Assembly (NCBI RefSeq): GCF_008974145.1
Contig: NZ_BJKP01000001.1
Span: 1-64,000, forward strand
DNA from: Microcystis aeruginosa NIES-4325
GTDB lineage: Bacteria > Cyanobacteriota > Cyanobacteriia > Cyanobacteriales > Microcystaceae
Direction: 5' to 3'
Length of the DNA stretch: 64,000 bases
A program made the position numbers and the translations under genes. The first letter of the stretch is position 1. Every line of letters starts with the position of its first letter. Below, in pieces: positions 30,016-39,742 of the stretch. A model generated the notes under the pieces. The model was given only the letters and a program-made list of their open reading frames with translations. It had not been told where the DNA came from and made no database searches.

Positions 30016-31710
30016 ATGAGTGAACAGCCCCTCGGATCGGTTATTCAAGGTTCCCTGAGTGAAGGTTTAGAAATCCGTCTTTATCCCGATATTTCGGTAG
30101 AAGATATGCGCGTCGGTAAATTTTTAGTGGTGCAAGGCACTCGCTCGCGTTTTTTCTGTCTCCTCACCGATGTCTCCCTGGGTAACTCCAGTCCCCGGAT
30201 TATCGCGAATCCTCCCCATCCCGATGATAGTTTTATGCGGGATGTTTTGGCGGGTAGCGGTACTTATGGTACTATTGAACTATCGCCTATGCTCATGTTC
30301 ACACCGACGGGAGGTAATTCTCCCGCAGTTTCCGACACTTCTTTAGGCTCTTTTCAACCCCAAACCAGCGCCGATTTAGAATTACTGCCAGTTAAAACTA
30401 TTCCCGCCCATTTTAGCCAAGTTTATGAAGCTTGTGAGCAGGATTTTCGCATGGTTTTCGGTTGGGAAGATGATCCCACCAGAAAGAATTTTGCTATTGG
30501 TCAACCCCTTGACATGGACGTGCCAATATGTATTAATCTCGATCGCTTTGTGGAACGTAGTAACGGTGTTTTTGGCAAATCCGGGACGGGAAAATCCTTT
30601 TTAACTAGATTACTAATTTCGGGCATTATTCGCAAACAAGCAGGGGTTAACCTCATGTTTGATATGCACTCGGAATACGGTTGGGAAGCGATGAAAGAGG
30701 GGAAAGAGGTTTCTACGGTGAAAGGATTATGTCAATTATTCCCCGGACAGGTAGAAATTTATACCCTCGATCCCGATTCTACCAAACGCCGGGGAGTACG
30801 AGGAGCGCAGGAATTATTCTTAAGTTATAATCAGATTGAAATCGAAGATATTCGTTTAATCGGTCGGGAATTAGGCATCTCGGAAGCTAGTTTAGATAAT
30901 GCCAATATTCTCTATAACGAGTATGGAGAATTTTGGATTACTCAGTTATTAAGTATGAGTAACGAGGATATTAAAATCTTCTGTACGGAAAAACAGGGCC
31001 ATGCGGGATCAATTATGTCCCTCCAGAGAAAATTAATGCGTCTGGAGAGTTTGAAATATTTAAAAAGTGTTTGTCCCCACAATTATATCGATCAGGTTTT
31101 GCAAGCTTTAGATGCGGGTAAGCACGTTGTCATCGAATTTGGCTCCCAAAGTAATATGCTTTCCTATATGTTAGCCACCAATATGATCACCCGTCGGATT
31201 CATGCTAATTATGTTAAAAAAGCTGAATATTTTTTACAAACTAAAAACCCCGTTGATCGGCCGCAACAGTTAGTGATTACCATTGAAGAAGCTCATCGAT
31301 TTTTAGATTCTGCTGTGGTACATCAAACTATCTTTGGAACTATCGCTAGGGAGATGCGAAAATACTTTGTTACTCTCCTAATTGTCGATCAAAGACCTTC
31401 AGGAATTGATAACGAAGTCATGTCTCAGGTAGGGACGAGGATCACCTGTTTATTAAACGATGAAAAGGACATCGAAGCCATATTTACTGGGGTTTCTGGA
31501 GGGGGAAGTTTGCGATCAGTGTTAGCGAAATTAGACTCAAAACAACAGGCTTTAGTTTTAGGTCATGCGGTCCCCATGCCGGTGGTAATTCGTACTCGCG
31601 CCTACGATCAAAAATTCTATACTGAAATAGGTGCGACCGACTGGCGAGAATTACCCGATGAGGAAGTTTTAGCGGCGGCCAAAATTGCCAAGGCCGATCT
31701 AGGATTTTAA
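30016..31710 (+). CDS. HerA-like ATP-binding protein (DUF87/HAS-barrel)
   Basis: A 564-residue FtsK/HerA-clade ATPase. The N-terminal 150 residues form a HAS-barrel-like beta domain (LEIRLYPDISVEDMRVGKFLVV). Walker A is FGKSGTGKSFLTRLL near residue 195, the FDMHSEYGWEA motif follows, Walker B is VITIEEAHRFL near 420, and an arginine-finger region is LIVDQRPSGIDNEVMSQVGTR. HerA proteins work as hexameric DNA translocases, with the NurA nuclease in archaea; no NurA-like gene is adjacent. A DNA-processing role is inferred. The next gene is a small ORF followed by the RNA methyltransferase. Confidence 0.85.
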   Translation: MSEQPLGSVIQGSLSEGLEIRLYPDISVEDMRVGKFLVVQGTRSRFFCLLTDVSLGNSSPRIIANPPHPDDSFMRDVLAGSGTYGTIELSPMLMFTPTGGNSPAVSDTSLGSFQPQTSADLELLPVKTIPAHFSQVYEACEQDFRMVFGWEDDPTRKNFAIGQPLDMDVPICINLDRFVERSNGVFGKSGTGKSFLTRLLISGIIRKQAGVNLMFDMHSEYGWEAMKEGKEVSTVKGLCQLFPGQVEIYTLDPDSTKRRGVRGAQELFLSYNQIEIEDIRLIGRELGISEASLDNANILYNEYGEFWITQLLSMSNEDIKIFCTEKQGHAGSIMSLQRKLMRLESLKYLKSVCPHNYIDQVLQALDAGKHVVIEFGSQSNMLSYMLATNMITRRIHANYVKKAEYFLQTKNPVDRPQQLVITIEEAHRFLDSAVVHQTIFGTIAREMRKYFVTLLIVDQRPSGIDNEVMSQVGTRITCLLNDEKDIEAIFTGVSGGGSLRSVLAKLDSKQQALVLGHAVPMPVVIRTRAYDQKFYTEIGATDWRELPDEEVLAAAKIAKADLGF

Positions 31711-31744
31711 AAAAATTGATTTTTAATTGTAGAATAGAGTTGGA

Positions 31745-31870
31745 TTGTTTTTACTGTTTACCCCTCATGACCGCTCCAATACCGATCCCGAAGAATTGAG
31801 CAAGCAAGAAATTCCGATAGAAGTCATTATTACCCCAGCAGAAACCCTGGATGAAAACTGGTTTCCCTAA
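31745..31870 (+). CDS. Possible small protein upstream of the RlmD-type gene
   Basis: A 41-codon frame with a TTG start that ends with TAA two bases before the ATG of the next gene. Its sequence, PHDRSNTDPEELSK then IPIEVIITPAETLDENWFP, has the composition of a real acidic C-terminus rather than noise. The frame is open back to a TAG about 9 bp before the TTG, and there is no ATG or clear Shine-Dalgarno. It could be a genuine small gene translationally coupled to the methyltransferase, or the tail of a decayed one. Confidence 0.4.
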   Translation: MFLLFTPHDRSNTDPEELSKQEIPIEVIITPAETLDENWFP

Positions 31871-31872
31871 CT

Positions 31873-33240
31873 ATGCAACAAGGTGATTTAATCGAGATCG
31901 AGATTACCGACCTCAACCATACGGGCGAAGGTGTGGGAAAATACCGAGGACAGGTGATTTTTGTGCCAGATACGGTCATTGGCGATCGCGTTGAAACTCG
32001 CATCACCTATATCAAAAAAAGTCATGCGATCGGCAAACTACAAACTATTCTACAAGCTTCTCCCCATCGTATCCGTCCCCGCTGCATCGTCGCCGATAAA
32101 TGTGGCGGCTGTCAATGGCAACACATCGAGGATCAATTTCAGATTCAGGTCAAAAAAGAGCAAGTACAAGAGGTATTAACCAGAATTGGCGGTTTTATCG
32201 ATCCTTTGGTTCATCCTCCCCTCACCGGTAATTCTCCCCTCGCTTATCGCAATAAAGCTACCTATCCCCTCGGATTTTCTCCCACCGGCAATGTGCAAGC
32301 AGGTTATTATCGTCGCGGCAGCCATCATCTGATTAATCTCAATCAATGTCCGATTCAAGATCAGGCTTTAAATCAGTTTCTAGCAGAGATAAAACGGGAT
32401 ATTCAGGAGCAAGGCTGGTCAATTTACGATGAAAAGACCAATCAAGGACAATTACGCCATTTATCCCTAAGAATTGGCCGCCACACTGGAGAAATTTTAT
32501 TAACCCTGATTAGTACCGATAATAATTTACAGGGAATTGAGACCCAGGCGCGGCAATGGCTGGCAAAATACGCCAATTTAGTCGGTGTAACCCTGAATTA
32601 TAACCCCGATCGAGGTAATGCTATTTTTGGCGCTCAGACCACAACTATAGCCGGACGGAATTATATTACCGAAAAGTTTGCCGGATTAACCTATCAATTG
32701 GCTGCCGATACCTTTTTTCAGGTTAATACAGAGGCTGCTGAAGCTTTATTGGCGCTTATTTGTCAGAAATTAGACCTTAAAGGTGAAGAAATTCTTATTG
32801 ATGCCTACTGTGGTATCGGTACTTTTACTTTACCCCTCGCTAAACGGGTTAAAGAGGTGATTGGACTAGAATCCTATAGCTTTTCCCTCGATCGAGCCAA
32901 GATTAACGCCCAATTAAATAATATTACCAACACAACCTTTATTTTGGGGGCAGTAGAAAAAACTTTACCGCAACTGACAGTTAAACCTGACATTATTCTA
33001 CTCGATCCACCCCGCAAAGGCTGCGATCGCTCTGTCCTTGATAGTCTGTTACGGCTGCAAAGTCAATGCATTGTTTATATCAGTTGTCAAAGTGCAACTT
33101 TAGCCAGAGACTTGCAGTATCTCTGTAAAACAGGCGATTATCAACTGCTAGAAGTGCAAACCGCCGATTTCTTTCCCCAAACTCCCCACGTCGAATGCGC
33201 CGCTTTTCTTAGACAAAAAACAGCAAATATGGTAGGATGA
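31873..33240 (+). CDS. rlmD: 23S rRNA (uracil-C5)-methyltransferase, RlmD/RumA type
   Basis: A 455-residue class I methyltransferase. An N-terminal TRAM domain (about 1-60, IEIEITDLNHTGEGVGKYRG) is followed by an iron-sulfur cluster region with RCIVADKCGGCQW and a fourth Cys in LNQCPIQ. The SAM domain has FFQVNTEAAEALL, LIDAYCGIGTFTL, LLDPPRKGCDRS and the catalytic cysteine in YISCQSATLARD. It methylates C5 of a uridine in 23S rRNA; whether the target is U1939, U747 or another site is not decided by sequence alone. Its ATG lies two bases after the small frame upstream. Confidence 0.88.
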   Translation: MQQGDLIEIEITDLNHTGEGVGKYRGQVIFVPDTVIGDRVETRITYIKKSHAIGKLQTILQASPHRIRPRCIVADKCGGCQWQHIEDQFQIQVKKEQVQEVLTRIGGFIDPLVHPPLTGNSPLAYRNKATYPLGFSPTGNVQAGYYRRGSHHLINLNQCPIQDQALNQFLAEIKRDIQEQGWSIYDEKTNQGQLRHLSLRIGRHTGEILLTLISTDNNLQGIETQARQWLAKYANLVGVTLNYNPDRGNAIFGAQTTTIAGRNYITEKFAGLTYQLAADTFFQVNTEAAEALLALICQKLDLKGEEILIDAYCGIGTFTLPLAKRVKEVIGLESYSFSLDRAKINAQLNNITNTTFILGAVEKTLPQLTVKPDIILLDPPRKGCDRSVLDSLLRLQSQCIVYISCQSATLARDLQYLCKTGDYQLLEVQTADFFPQTPHVECAAFLRQKTANMVG

Positions 33241-33536
33241 AATAAGGGGAAAAACCTGACCCTTTAGCCGTTTATAGCTGAAAAGTCAACGGTTAAAGAT
33301 AATAGCATATTAAGACCCGTTCCAGTCAACTACTTTTTTGATTAATTACCCGCTCAAAGCTGCCTTGATTCTCGATTGGTGTGTAGATCAATCATAAAAA
33401 TATCTAATCCATCTCAGAGACAGAAAAGGGACAAAATATGACTCATTAGGTATGGCAATCATCTAGATCGACGGTTAAGAAACCTTAATCTTTCTGTAAG
33501 AGAACAGTCATTGAATAAAAGCTAGAGGTAAAGCGC

Positions 33537-33983
33537 GTGATTGCTATTTCACTGCCCACAAGCAAACGAAGCTGGAAGACCATGAGTTTCGCTTCCACCT
33601 TGTATCTTTGTCCGATTTTAGATTTATTGACCGCTAGTATTCCCGAAAAATTAGAACCAGAAATTAGATTAGGATTGCAAGAAGCTTTAGTTAATGCCGC
33701 TAAACACGGCAATCATCTTGATCCGGGCAAAACCGTGGTGGTTCACTTTTCTAGCAGTAAAGACGAGTATTCTTGGGTAATTACCGACGAAGGTGGTGGA
33801 TTTACCCCCCGTTGTCCCCATCATGGCTGCGGTTGCGATTGTCCCGATTTACCCCCCGAAGAAGCGGAAAATGGCCGAGGACTGTGTATATTATATCAAA
33901 TCTTCGACCAAGTTCACTGGAATCAAAAAGGAACCCAACTGAAACTTTGTAAACAAATTAAACAGGAACGCTGGTTGAATTAA
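33537..33983 (+). CDS. RsbW-like anti-sigma factor / GHKL ATPase with Cys-His insert
   Basis: A 148-residue histidine-kinase-like ATPase of the serine-kinase anti-sigma type. The N box is EALVNAAKHGNHLD, the G1 box TDEGGGF and the G2 box ENGRGLCIL. Between G1 and G2 sits an unusual insert RCPHHGCGCDCPDLPPEE, with four cysteines and two histidines, that could bind metal. The start is a GTG at 33537 with AGAGG about 8 bp upstream; an ATG at 33582 would remove the first strand. Partner-switching control of a sigma factor is the likely role; its partner is not identified. The 296-bp gap before it holds nothing I can name. Confidence 0.8.
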   Translation: MIAISLPTSKRSWKTMSFASTLYLCPILDLLTASIPEKLEPEIRLGLQEALVNAAKHGNHLDPGKTVVVHFSSSKDEYSWVITDEGGGFTPRCPHHGCGCDCPDLPPEEAENGRGLCILYQIFDQVHWNQKGTQLKLCKQIKQERWLN

Positions 33984-34261
33984 TGACCATGACCGTGAGA
34001 AGGACAGGGAGGAGCAGAAATCGAGCGATCGAGCCAGCCTGTAGCCTGTTGTAGCCGAGGAAGTGCTTCTTCTGGCTGATTATCTAATAAAAACACCAAA
34101 GCCGTCCCCAATTGTTCAGCAGCCCGAGCATTACGATTGGCTTTCAGACGATGCCAGTCAATCGGTGCGATCGCCAAACGTTCCGCCAAAATCCGCGCCA
34201 ATTCCAGGGTAGATAGATGATCAAGAGTCTGAGATGGGGAGGAGACAGGGGATGGAATCAT
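33980..34261 (-). CDS. Small hypothetical protein with His-rich tail
   Basis: A 93-residue helical protein (LDHLSTLELARILAERLAIAPIDWHRLKANRNARAAEQLG) ending in CPSHGHGH, a possible metal-binding tail. I recall similar uncharacterised cyanobacterial proteins (possibly DUF6439) but cannot confirm the family. It overlaps the 3' end of the RsbW-like gene by 4 bp on the opposite strand. The ALVFLLDNQPEEALPRLQQATGWL segment looks like a TPR-like helix pair. Function unknown. Confidence 0.65.
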   Translation of the reverse strand: MIPSPVSSPSQTLDHLSTLELARILAERLAIAPIDWHRLKANRNARAAEQLGTALVFLLDNQPEEALPRLQQATGWLDRSISAPPCPSHGHGH

Positions 34262-34333
34262 AATTAAAAGGTTTCGTAAAACCGTAAAATCGTCTATAAC
34301 TATAGTTTAGACGCAGGCAATCGGATCGAGTCC

Positions 34334-34735
34334 ATGTCCTTAGAAGAAAACCCGTACCCTAACGATGAATCGGCAGAATTTACCCAAGCAATTGCAGAAG
34401 TCGAAGCGGCGATCGCATCACTAAAAGACCGTTATCGACAGATCAACGAAGCAGAACAGCAAAAAAAAGACCTAGAGGCACAATTTAGCCAAATAGAACC
34501 CCAATGGCGCGAAAATCCCCTACCTGAACTAGAAAAGGAATTGGCACAAATTCGCGAACAGATTCAAGAATTAGAGGTAATTTTAGAAAGCAATTTACTC
34601 AAAGAAGGGGAATTAAAGCACCTATTCTGGGAAGGAATCCGTCGCGGACTGCTGGGGGAAGTTTTTTGGCAAATTGTCCGCTTTGGTGGTATTGGAGTCT
34701 TGCTGGGTTGGATTCTGCGATCCTGCACGGGGTGA
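34334..34735 (+). CDS. Coiled-coil protein with C-terminal membrane anchor
   Basis: A 133-residue protein. Residues about 15-95 form a charged coiled coil (AEVEAAIASLKDRYRQINEA, LEKELAQIREQIQELEVIL), followed by a short amphipathic linker and one C-terminal membrane helix (IVRFGGIGVLLGWIL) ending at the C-terminus. This is a tail-anchored layout exposing the coil to the cytoplasm. I do not recognise a family with certainty. It is divergent from the His-tailed gene upstream and convergent with metK. Function unknown. Confidence 0.65.
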   Translation: MSLEENPYPNDESAEFTQAIAEVEAAIASLKDRYRQINEAEQQKKDLEAQFSQIEPQWRENPLPELEKELAQIREQIQELEVILESNLLKEGELKHLFWEGIRRGLLGEVFWQIVRFGGIGVLLGWILRSCTG

Positions 34736-34904
34736 TTAACTGCAGCGGAGAGGGAAGCTTTTTGCTGTGATCGGTAAACAGGAACTGGCAATCAGTGAAA
34801 AGACAGCAGAAAACTGCCATTTAATAATGCACACTTAATGACGAAAAAAGGAATAGAGCCTGAAACTCTACTCCTCAATCAAAATTTTCAGTTAATTTTT
34901 AACC

Positions 34905-36155
34905 CTATACCACCGCAGAAGTCAAAGCTTCTTTGAGAATAGCGGCTTTATCGGTTCTTTCCCAGGGTAAATCGAGATCATTGCGACCAAAATGACCATA
35001 AGCTGCTACATCTTGGTAAAAACGATCGCCTCTTTCCGAGGGTAAACCACGCAGGTTAAAGGTTTGGATAATACCGGCCGGACGAAGTTCAAAGTATTTA
35101 TTGATTAAGTCCAGAATGACATCATCGGGGACTTTGCCAGTGCCAAAGGTTTCCACGAAGACACTCACCGGACGAGCTACCCCAATCGCATAACCCACTT
35201 GAATCTCGCACTTATCGGCCAAACCAGCCGCGACGATATTTTTAGCCACATAACGGCAAGCATAGGCCGCGGAGCGATCGACTTTGGTAGGATCCTTACC
35301 GGAGAAAGCACCGCCACCGTGACGAGAATAGCCACCGTAGGTATCGACGATAATTTTCCGTCCCGTTAATCCCGCGTCGCCTTGGGGTCCACCAATGACG
35401 AATTTTCCGGTGGGATTAACCAGATAACGGGTATTGGCATCGGGCTTAATCTCTAAATCGCTGAAGACCGGTTGTACTACTGCTTCCCAGAGATCACTTT
35501 TAATCTTTTGTTGGACGAGATCATTATCGGTGATATCGCCGATAGTGGCATCGTGTTGGGTAGAAACAAGGATAGTATCGATACCCACGGGACGACCATC
35601 TTCATAAATGACCGATACTTGCGTTTTACCGTCGGGACGCAGATAGGACAGTTCACCCGTTTTTCTGACTGCCGCTAAACGGCGAGCGATGCGGTGGGCT
35701 AAACTAATCGGTAAGGGCATAAATTCGGGGGTTTCATTGCAAGCGAAACCGAAGACAATACCCTGGTCTCCCGCACCAATTTTATCAAGTTCATCATTGC
35801 TGAGAAGTTCGCGATTTTCCTGAGCAGCCGTGACGCCCTGGGAAATATCGGGAGATTGTTCGTCTAAAGCGACTAAAACGGTGCAACTATTCGAGGAAAA
35901 TCCGTTATCTGCGTTTATATAGCCGATTTCAGCGATTTTCTTGCGAACTAAATCAACGAAATGAACCTGTGCTTTCGAGGTGATTTCACCAGTAATCAAG
36001 ACTAACCCTGTATTGACAACCACTTCAGCCGCTACACGACTGTGGTCATCTTGGGATAACAGAGCGTCGAGAATGGTATCAGAAATCTGGTCACAAATTT
36101 TATCGGGATGTCCCTCTGTAACCGATTCGGAGGTGAACAAATAACGTTTAGACAA
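34905..36155 (-). CDS. metK: S-adenosylmethionine synthetase
   Basis: A 416-residue MetK making SAM from methionine and ATP. Signature motifs: [20 protein letters not shown] at the N-terminus, [12 protein letters not shown], the [19 protein letters not shown] loop and the C-terminal PWERTDKA. The open frame extends upstream to 36383, but the usual protein starts just before [13 protein letters not shown] at 36155-36153 gives (M)SKRYLF and has GAGGG 7 nt upstream, so I take TTG as the start. The upstream extension overlaps the Yfr1 RNA and is not conserved protein. It is convergent with the coiled-coil gene. Confidence 0.93.
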   Translation of the reverse strand: MSKRYLFTSESVTEGHPDKICDQISDTILDALLSQDDHSRVAAEVVVNTGLVLITGEITSKAQVHFVDLVRKKIAEIGYINADNGFSSNSCTVLVALDEQSPDISQGVTAAQENRELLSNDELDKIGAGDQGIVFGFACNETPEFMPLPISLAHRIARRLAAVRKTGELSYLRPDGKTQVSVIYEDGRPVGIDTILVSTQHDATIGDITDNDLVQQKIKSDLWEAVVQPVFSDLEIKPDANTRYLVNPTGKFVIGGPQGDAGLTGRKIIVDTYGGYSRHGGGAFSGKDPTKVDRSAAYACRYVAKNIVAAGLADKCEIQVGYAIGVARPVSVFVETFGTGKVPDDVILDLINKYFELRPAGIIQTFNLRGLPSERGDRFYQDVAAYGHFGRNDLDLPWERTDKAAILKEALTSAVV

Positions 36156-36257
36156 GTGATGTCCCTCACATAGTAGTACATTTGAACAAGAAAAGATTCT
36201 CGGAAATCTTTGACTATACAGTGTAACAGGGAATTTGTAGAGATCGAGTATTTTCAA

Positions 36258-36327
36258 TAAGAAACCGCCCGAACATTGTCCGGACGGAGTGTGGTGTGAG
36301 GAGTGAACGGAAACTTTCGTCTCCGCT
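36258..36327 (-). ncRNA. yfr1: Yfr1 small regulatory RNA
   Basis: About 70 nt with the Yfr1 architecture. A first hairpin GCGGAGAC-GAAA-GTTTCCGT (36326-36307) is followed by an unpaired stretch containing the conserved ACTCCTCACAC core (about 36295-36305), then a GC-rich terminator hairpin (36287-36265) followed by TTTCTTATT. Yfr1 is a known Hfq-independent cyanobacterial sRNA whose single-stranded motif blocks translation of outer-membrane porin and other mRNAs. It lies 100 bp upstream of the metK start on the same strand; its terminator would limit read-through into metK. Recognition is from motif and structure. Confidence 0.88.
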
Positions 36328-36333
36328 AATTCC

Positions 36334-36361
36334 ATTGTAGAGGACAACTTAGAATCTTGAA
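36334..36361 (-). promoter_or_regulatory. Yfr1 promoter
   Basis: On the minus strand, TACAAT (36339-36334) is a good -10, with a weak -35 TTCAAG (36361-36356) at 16-bp spacing. The start of transcription would be at 36327-36326, exactly at the base of the first Yfr1 hairpin. Confidence 0.6.
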
Positions 36362-36480
36362 CGATTTGAAACAAACTGGCCAAAAAAATTTTTATTTCTT
36401 GAAGGGGCTGACTAATGCCCGATCCCCGTCTCGATGATGTAGCCTGAATAATAGAGGTGGCAGAGCTATATGGAAAGATT

Positions 36481-38802
36481 ATGACAGTTACAGCCGATTA
36501 TTTAGAACAACTCAATCCTTCTCAGCGCCTTGCTGTGGAGCATTTTTGCGGCCCTTTGTTGGTGGTTGCTGGGGCAGGATCGGGAAAAACCAGCGCTTTA
36601 ACCTATCGTATCGCCCATTTGATCTGTCATCACGGGGTCGATCCGGAAAATATTCTCGCGGTCACTTTTACCAATAAGGCAGCCCGGGAAATGAAAACGA
36701 GAATTGAAAAAACTTTTGCTCAACAGAAAGCACAGGAAAAATACGGTCAAAGATTAGAACTTTTGGAAGAATACGAACAGAAAAAACTCTTTTCTCAAGT
36801 TTATCGGAATTATACTAAAAAACTCTGGATTGGGACTTTTCACAGTCTTTGCGGTCGTATTTTGCGCTATGACATTAATAAATATCAGGATGAATATGGT
36901 CATAGTTGGCAAAGAAATTTTTCGATCATGGACGAATCTGATGCCCAGAGTTTGGTGAAAAATATCGTCACTAAACAAATGAATTTAGACGATAAAAAAT
37001 TTGATGCTCGCAATCTACGTTATGCGATTAGTAATGCCAAAAATTTAGGTTTAACCCCCAGAGATTACGCCAGAGAAAACCCTCATTTTCGGGGAAAGGT
37101 CATTTCTGAGGTTTATCAGGCTTATCAGATGCAATTGGCACAAAATAACGCCCTAGATTTTGATGATTTGATACTGGTTCCAGTCCGTCTTTTTCAGCAA
37201 AATGAATCTATTCTCGGTTATTGGCACACGCAATTTAAGCATATTTTAGTCGATGAATACCAAGATACTAACCGGATTCAGTACGAGTTAATTAGGCTTT
37301 TGTCCACCAATGGTGAAACGAAAAAAAGTGAGTGGAATTGGACGGATCGATCGATTTTTGTGGTGGGTGATGCCGACCAATCTATCTATAGTTTTCGGAT
37401 GGCGGATTTTACTATTCTGCTCAATTTTCAAGCGGACTTTGGCGATGGTTTACCCGATGATGATACTCGCACGATGGTGAAACTACAGGAAAACTATCGT
37501 TCACGGGAAAATATTCTACAAGCGGCAAATAAGTTAATTGAAAAGAATAGTCAAAGAATCGATAAAGTCCTTGTTCCCACCAGAGAAGGAGGCGAGAGTA
37601 TCTATGTTTTTAAAGCCAGAGATGAACAGGAAGAAGCGGCGTTTGTTCTCGATAAAATTCGAGAATTTACCCAAGAAAACCCCGAATTAAATTGGGGTAG
37701 TTTTGCTATTCTCTACCGAATTAATGCTCAATCTCGTCCTTTTGAAGATACGTTAATTCGCAATAATATCCCCTATAATATTGTCGGGGGATTTAAATTT
37801 TATGATCGACAGGAAATTAAAGATGCAATCGCTTATTTACGAGTGATTGCCAATCCTGCTGATACCGTTAGTTTACTGAGAATTATTAACACTCCCCGGC
37901 GCGGTATTGGTAAAACCACAATCGATAATTTGCTCAAAGCTGCCCAAGAATTAGGAGTACCTTTATGGGAAATTATCAGCGATGAAACTTCCGTTAATAC
38001 TCTCGCTGGTCGTGCCACTAAAAGCATAAATAAATTAGCTAAAATTATCCAAAACCTGCAAGAAAAAATTACCGATTTATCCGCTAGTGAAATCTTAGAT
38101 AAAATCATGGAAGATTCGGGATATATTGATGAATTAAAACAGCAGGGAACCGAGGAAGCTGATACCCGGATCGAAAATATTCAAGAATTGTATAGCGCTG
38201 TGGTACAATTCCAAGAAGAAAACGAAGAAACCAATCTCCAGGAATTTCTCGCTAGTGCTAGTTTAGCCTCGGATTTAGATAATCTTCAGGAAGGTCAAGA
38301 AAAAGTCTCGTTAATGACCCTTCATTCGGCCAAAGGTTTAGAGTTTCCTATCGTCTTTTTAGTCGGTTTAGAACAGGGCATTTTTCCCCATAATCGTAGT
38401 TTAAACGATCCCATTGCCCTTGAGGAAGAACGCCGTTTGTGTTATGTGGGGGTGACTCGGGCCAAGGAACAATTATTTTTAACCTACGCAAAAGAAAGAT
38501 ACGTCTGGGGGAATAAAGAGACAAAGGTAGCTTCCCAATTTTTGCAGGAATTGCCCCCAGAATTGCTCACAAGCAACCTGAAACCGAAAAAGACCCCAAA
38601 AGTGGTTCCCATGGAAAAAGCTGTCTCTAATCAAAGAAAATGGCAGGTGGGCGATCGAGTGTTACACTCCACTTTTGGAGAAGGAGAAGTGACCCATATC
38701 CTCAGTACGGGCAAAACAATGAATCTAGCGGTCAAATTTTCGGGTTTAGGTCAGAAAATCATCGATCCTCGCACCGCACCCATGCAACTTATCCACGAAT
38801 AG
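36481..38802 (+). CDS. pcrA: ATP-dependent DNA helicase UvrD/PcrA
   Basis: A 773-residue superfamily 1A 3'-5' helicase. Walker A is [16 protein letters not shown]; also visible are [10 protein letters not shown] (motif Ia), VDEYQDTN (II), [13 protein letters not shown] (III), LQENYRS (IV), [14 protein letters not shown] (V) and [11 protein letters not shown] (VI). The C-terminal tail [21 protein letters not shown] is the PcrA/UvrD RNA-polymerase-binding Tudor-like element. It acts in nucleotide excision repair and recombination control. A GTG at 36457 is in frame, but the ATG at 36481 has GGAAAG upstream and starts [15 protein letters not shown], so I use it. It is divergent from the yfr1/metK unit. 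Confidence 0.93.
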   Translation: MTVTADYLEQLNPSQRLAVEHFCGPLLVVAGAGSGKTSALTYRIAHLICHHGVDPENILAVTFTNKAAREMKTRIEKTFAQQKAQEKYGQRLELLEEYEQKKLFSQVYRNYTKKLWIGTFHSLCGRILRYDINKYQDEYGHSWQRNFSIMDESDAQSLVKNIVTKQMNLDDKKFDARNLRYAISNAKNLGLTPRDYARENPHFRGKVISEVYQAYQMQLAQNNALDFDDLILVPVRLFQQNESILGYWHTQFKHILVDEYQDTNRIQYELIRLLSTNGETKKSEWNWTDRSIFVVGDADQSIYSFRMADFTILLNFQADFGDGLPDDDTRTMVKLQENYRSRENILQAANKLIEKNSQRIDKVLVPTREGGESIYVFKARDEQEEAAFVLDKIREFTQENPELNWGSFAILYRINAQSRPFEDTLIRNNIPYNIVGGFKFYDRQEIKDAIAYLRVIANPADTVSLLRIINTPRRGIGKTTIDNLLKAAQELGVPLWEIISDETSVNTLAGRATKSINKLAKIIQNLQEKITDLSASEILDKIMEDSGYIDELKQQGTEEADTRIENIQELYSAVVQFQEENEETNLQEFLASASLASDLDNLQEGQEKVSLMTLHSAKGLEFPIVFLVGLEQGIFPHNRSLNDPIALEEERRLCYVGVTRAKEQLFLTYAKERYVWGNKETKVASQFLQELPPELLTSNLKPKKTPKVVPMEKAVSNQRKWQVGDRVLHSTFGEGEVTHILSTGKTMNLAVKFSGLGQKIIDPRTAPMQLIHE

Positions 38803-38816
38803 GTAATCATCTGTAG

Positions 38817-38878
38817 GGTGGGTTAGGCGAAAATAAGTTATAATCTCACTAAAAATTGAGTATTCGCCGTAACCCACC
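38817..38878. repeat. Long inverted repeat (GGTGGGTTA...TAACCCACC)
   Basis: Arms GGTGGGTTAGGCGAA and TTCGCCGTAACCCACC surround an AT-rich 32-bp loop; the right arm has one extra base. This is a dispersed palindromic repeat class common in cyanobacteria and may also terminate pcrA. The rest of the 375-bp gap to 39177 holds TGATAACTGA repeats and the promoter area of the CAAD gene. Confidence 0.7.
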
Positions 38879-39177
38879 GGCTTTTTACTCCCTATCTCCC
38901 CACTGATAACTGATTACTGTTCACTGATAACTGACACCCCCCGATTCCTCAACTCCGATCGCTACCTGCTGTTAAAATAGAGAATTGCGGTCAGACTGAC
39001 GATAAAATTGAGAAGCTAAATCCTTGATTCTTAATAGTTGTTGAGAAACTTTCCGCCTACTATCGCAATTATCCGATAATATGGGCAACAGCGAGTTAGT
39101 CTATTCAGTCTGTTAAAATTGACCCCCGTTGGTCGTATTCGCGCACTGTCTAACCTTAATGATGAGGATCAGTTAAT

Positions 39178-39606
39178 ATGGAATCAATGCAACCGACCGA
39201 GACCAAAAATCCGATTAGAACGGATTTACCTGGGTCTCTGAGCAAACCCAGCAGCAGCACCGAACAGATTTGGTCTGAATATGTAGAACCAGTTTGGGAT
39301 TCGGTGATGTCCTATCTGGCTAATGTCCCTGATTATATTGGTAGTTTCTTCTCTGGATACAAAAAACCTTTAATCGTTCTAGGGGCAATTTTAGCGAGTT
39401 TTGTTACCGTGAAAGTTACCCTAGCGGTCTTAGATGCGATCGATGATATTCCTCTCCTTGCTCCTATCCTACAATTAGTTGGAATCGTTTACACTGGTTG
39501 GTTTGTCTGGCGCTATCTGCTCAAGGATCAAAATCGCCGCGAGTTATTAGCCGAAATTGATGCACTAAAAGCGCAAGTTTTTGGCAGTCACAATAACCCT
39601 TTATAG
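39178..39606 (+). CDS. CAAD-domain thylakoid membrane protein
   Basis: A 142-residue protein with a disordered Ser/Thr/Pro N-terminus (about 1-30), an amphipathic segment (SYLANVPDYIGSFFSGYKKP), two membrane helices (LIVLGAILASFVTVKVTLAVL and APILQLVGIVYTGWFVWRYLL) and a short cytoplasmic tail LKDQNRRELLAEIDALKAQV. This is the CAAD domain first described as an insertion in cyanobacterial aminoacyl-tRNA synthetases and, in plants, as CURT1 thylakoid-curvature proteins. A role in membrane shaping is inferred. It is monocistronic, ending in a clear terminator. Confidence 0.85.
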   Translation: MESMQPTETKNPIRTDLPGSLSKPSSSTEQIWSEYVEPVWDSVMSYLANVPDYIGSFFSGYKKPLIVLGAILASFVTVKVTLAVLDAIDDIPLLAPILQLVGIVYTGWFVWRYLLKDQNRRELLAEIDALKAQVFGSHNNPL

Positions 39607-39627
39607 AATCAAGCATAGATAACCCAG

Positions 39628-39662
39628 GAGTTGAGCGGAAACACTCAACTCTTTTGTTTTTG
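39628..39662 (+). terminator. Rho-independent terminator of the CAAD gene
   Basis: Stem GAGTTGAG / CTCAACTC (8 bp, 39628-39635 and 39644-39651) with an 8-nt loop, followed by TTTTGTTTTTG. It lies 22 bp after the CAAD stop. Confidence 0.8.
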
Positions 39663-39710
39663 CACAAAAGCAACAATCGAGGCCGTCTGGTTTTTCTCAC
39701 CGTATATGAA

Positions 39711-39742
39711 CGGGAAAACAGAAATGACGGGGAAAAACGGAT
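39711..39742. repeat. 32-bp dispersed repeat shared with 44017-44048
   Basis: A block containing GGGAAAACAGAAATGAC and ending AAAACGGAT recurs inverted at 44017-44048 upstream of groES with few mismatches. It directly abuts the left end of the miniature element at 39743. Confidence 0.75.

Noticed and set aside
36156-36383. 76-residue N-terminal extension of metK
   Set aside because: It overlaps Yfr1, lacks conserved residues, and a TTG with a good Shine-Dalgarno gives the normal MetK start.
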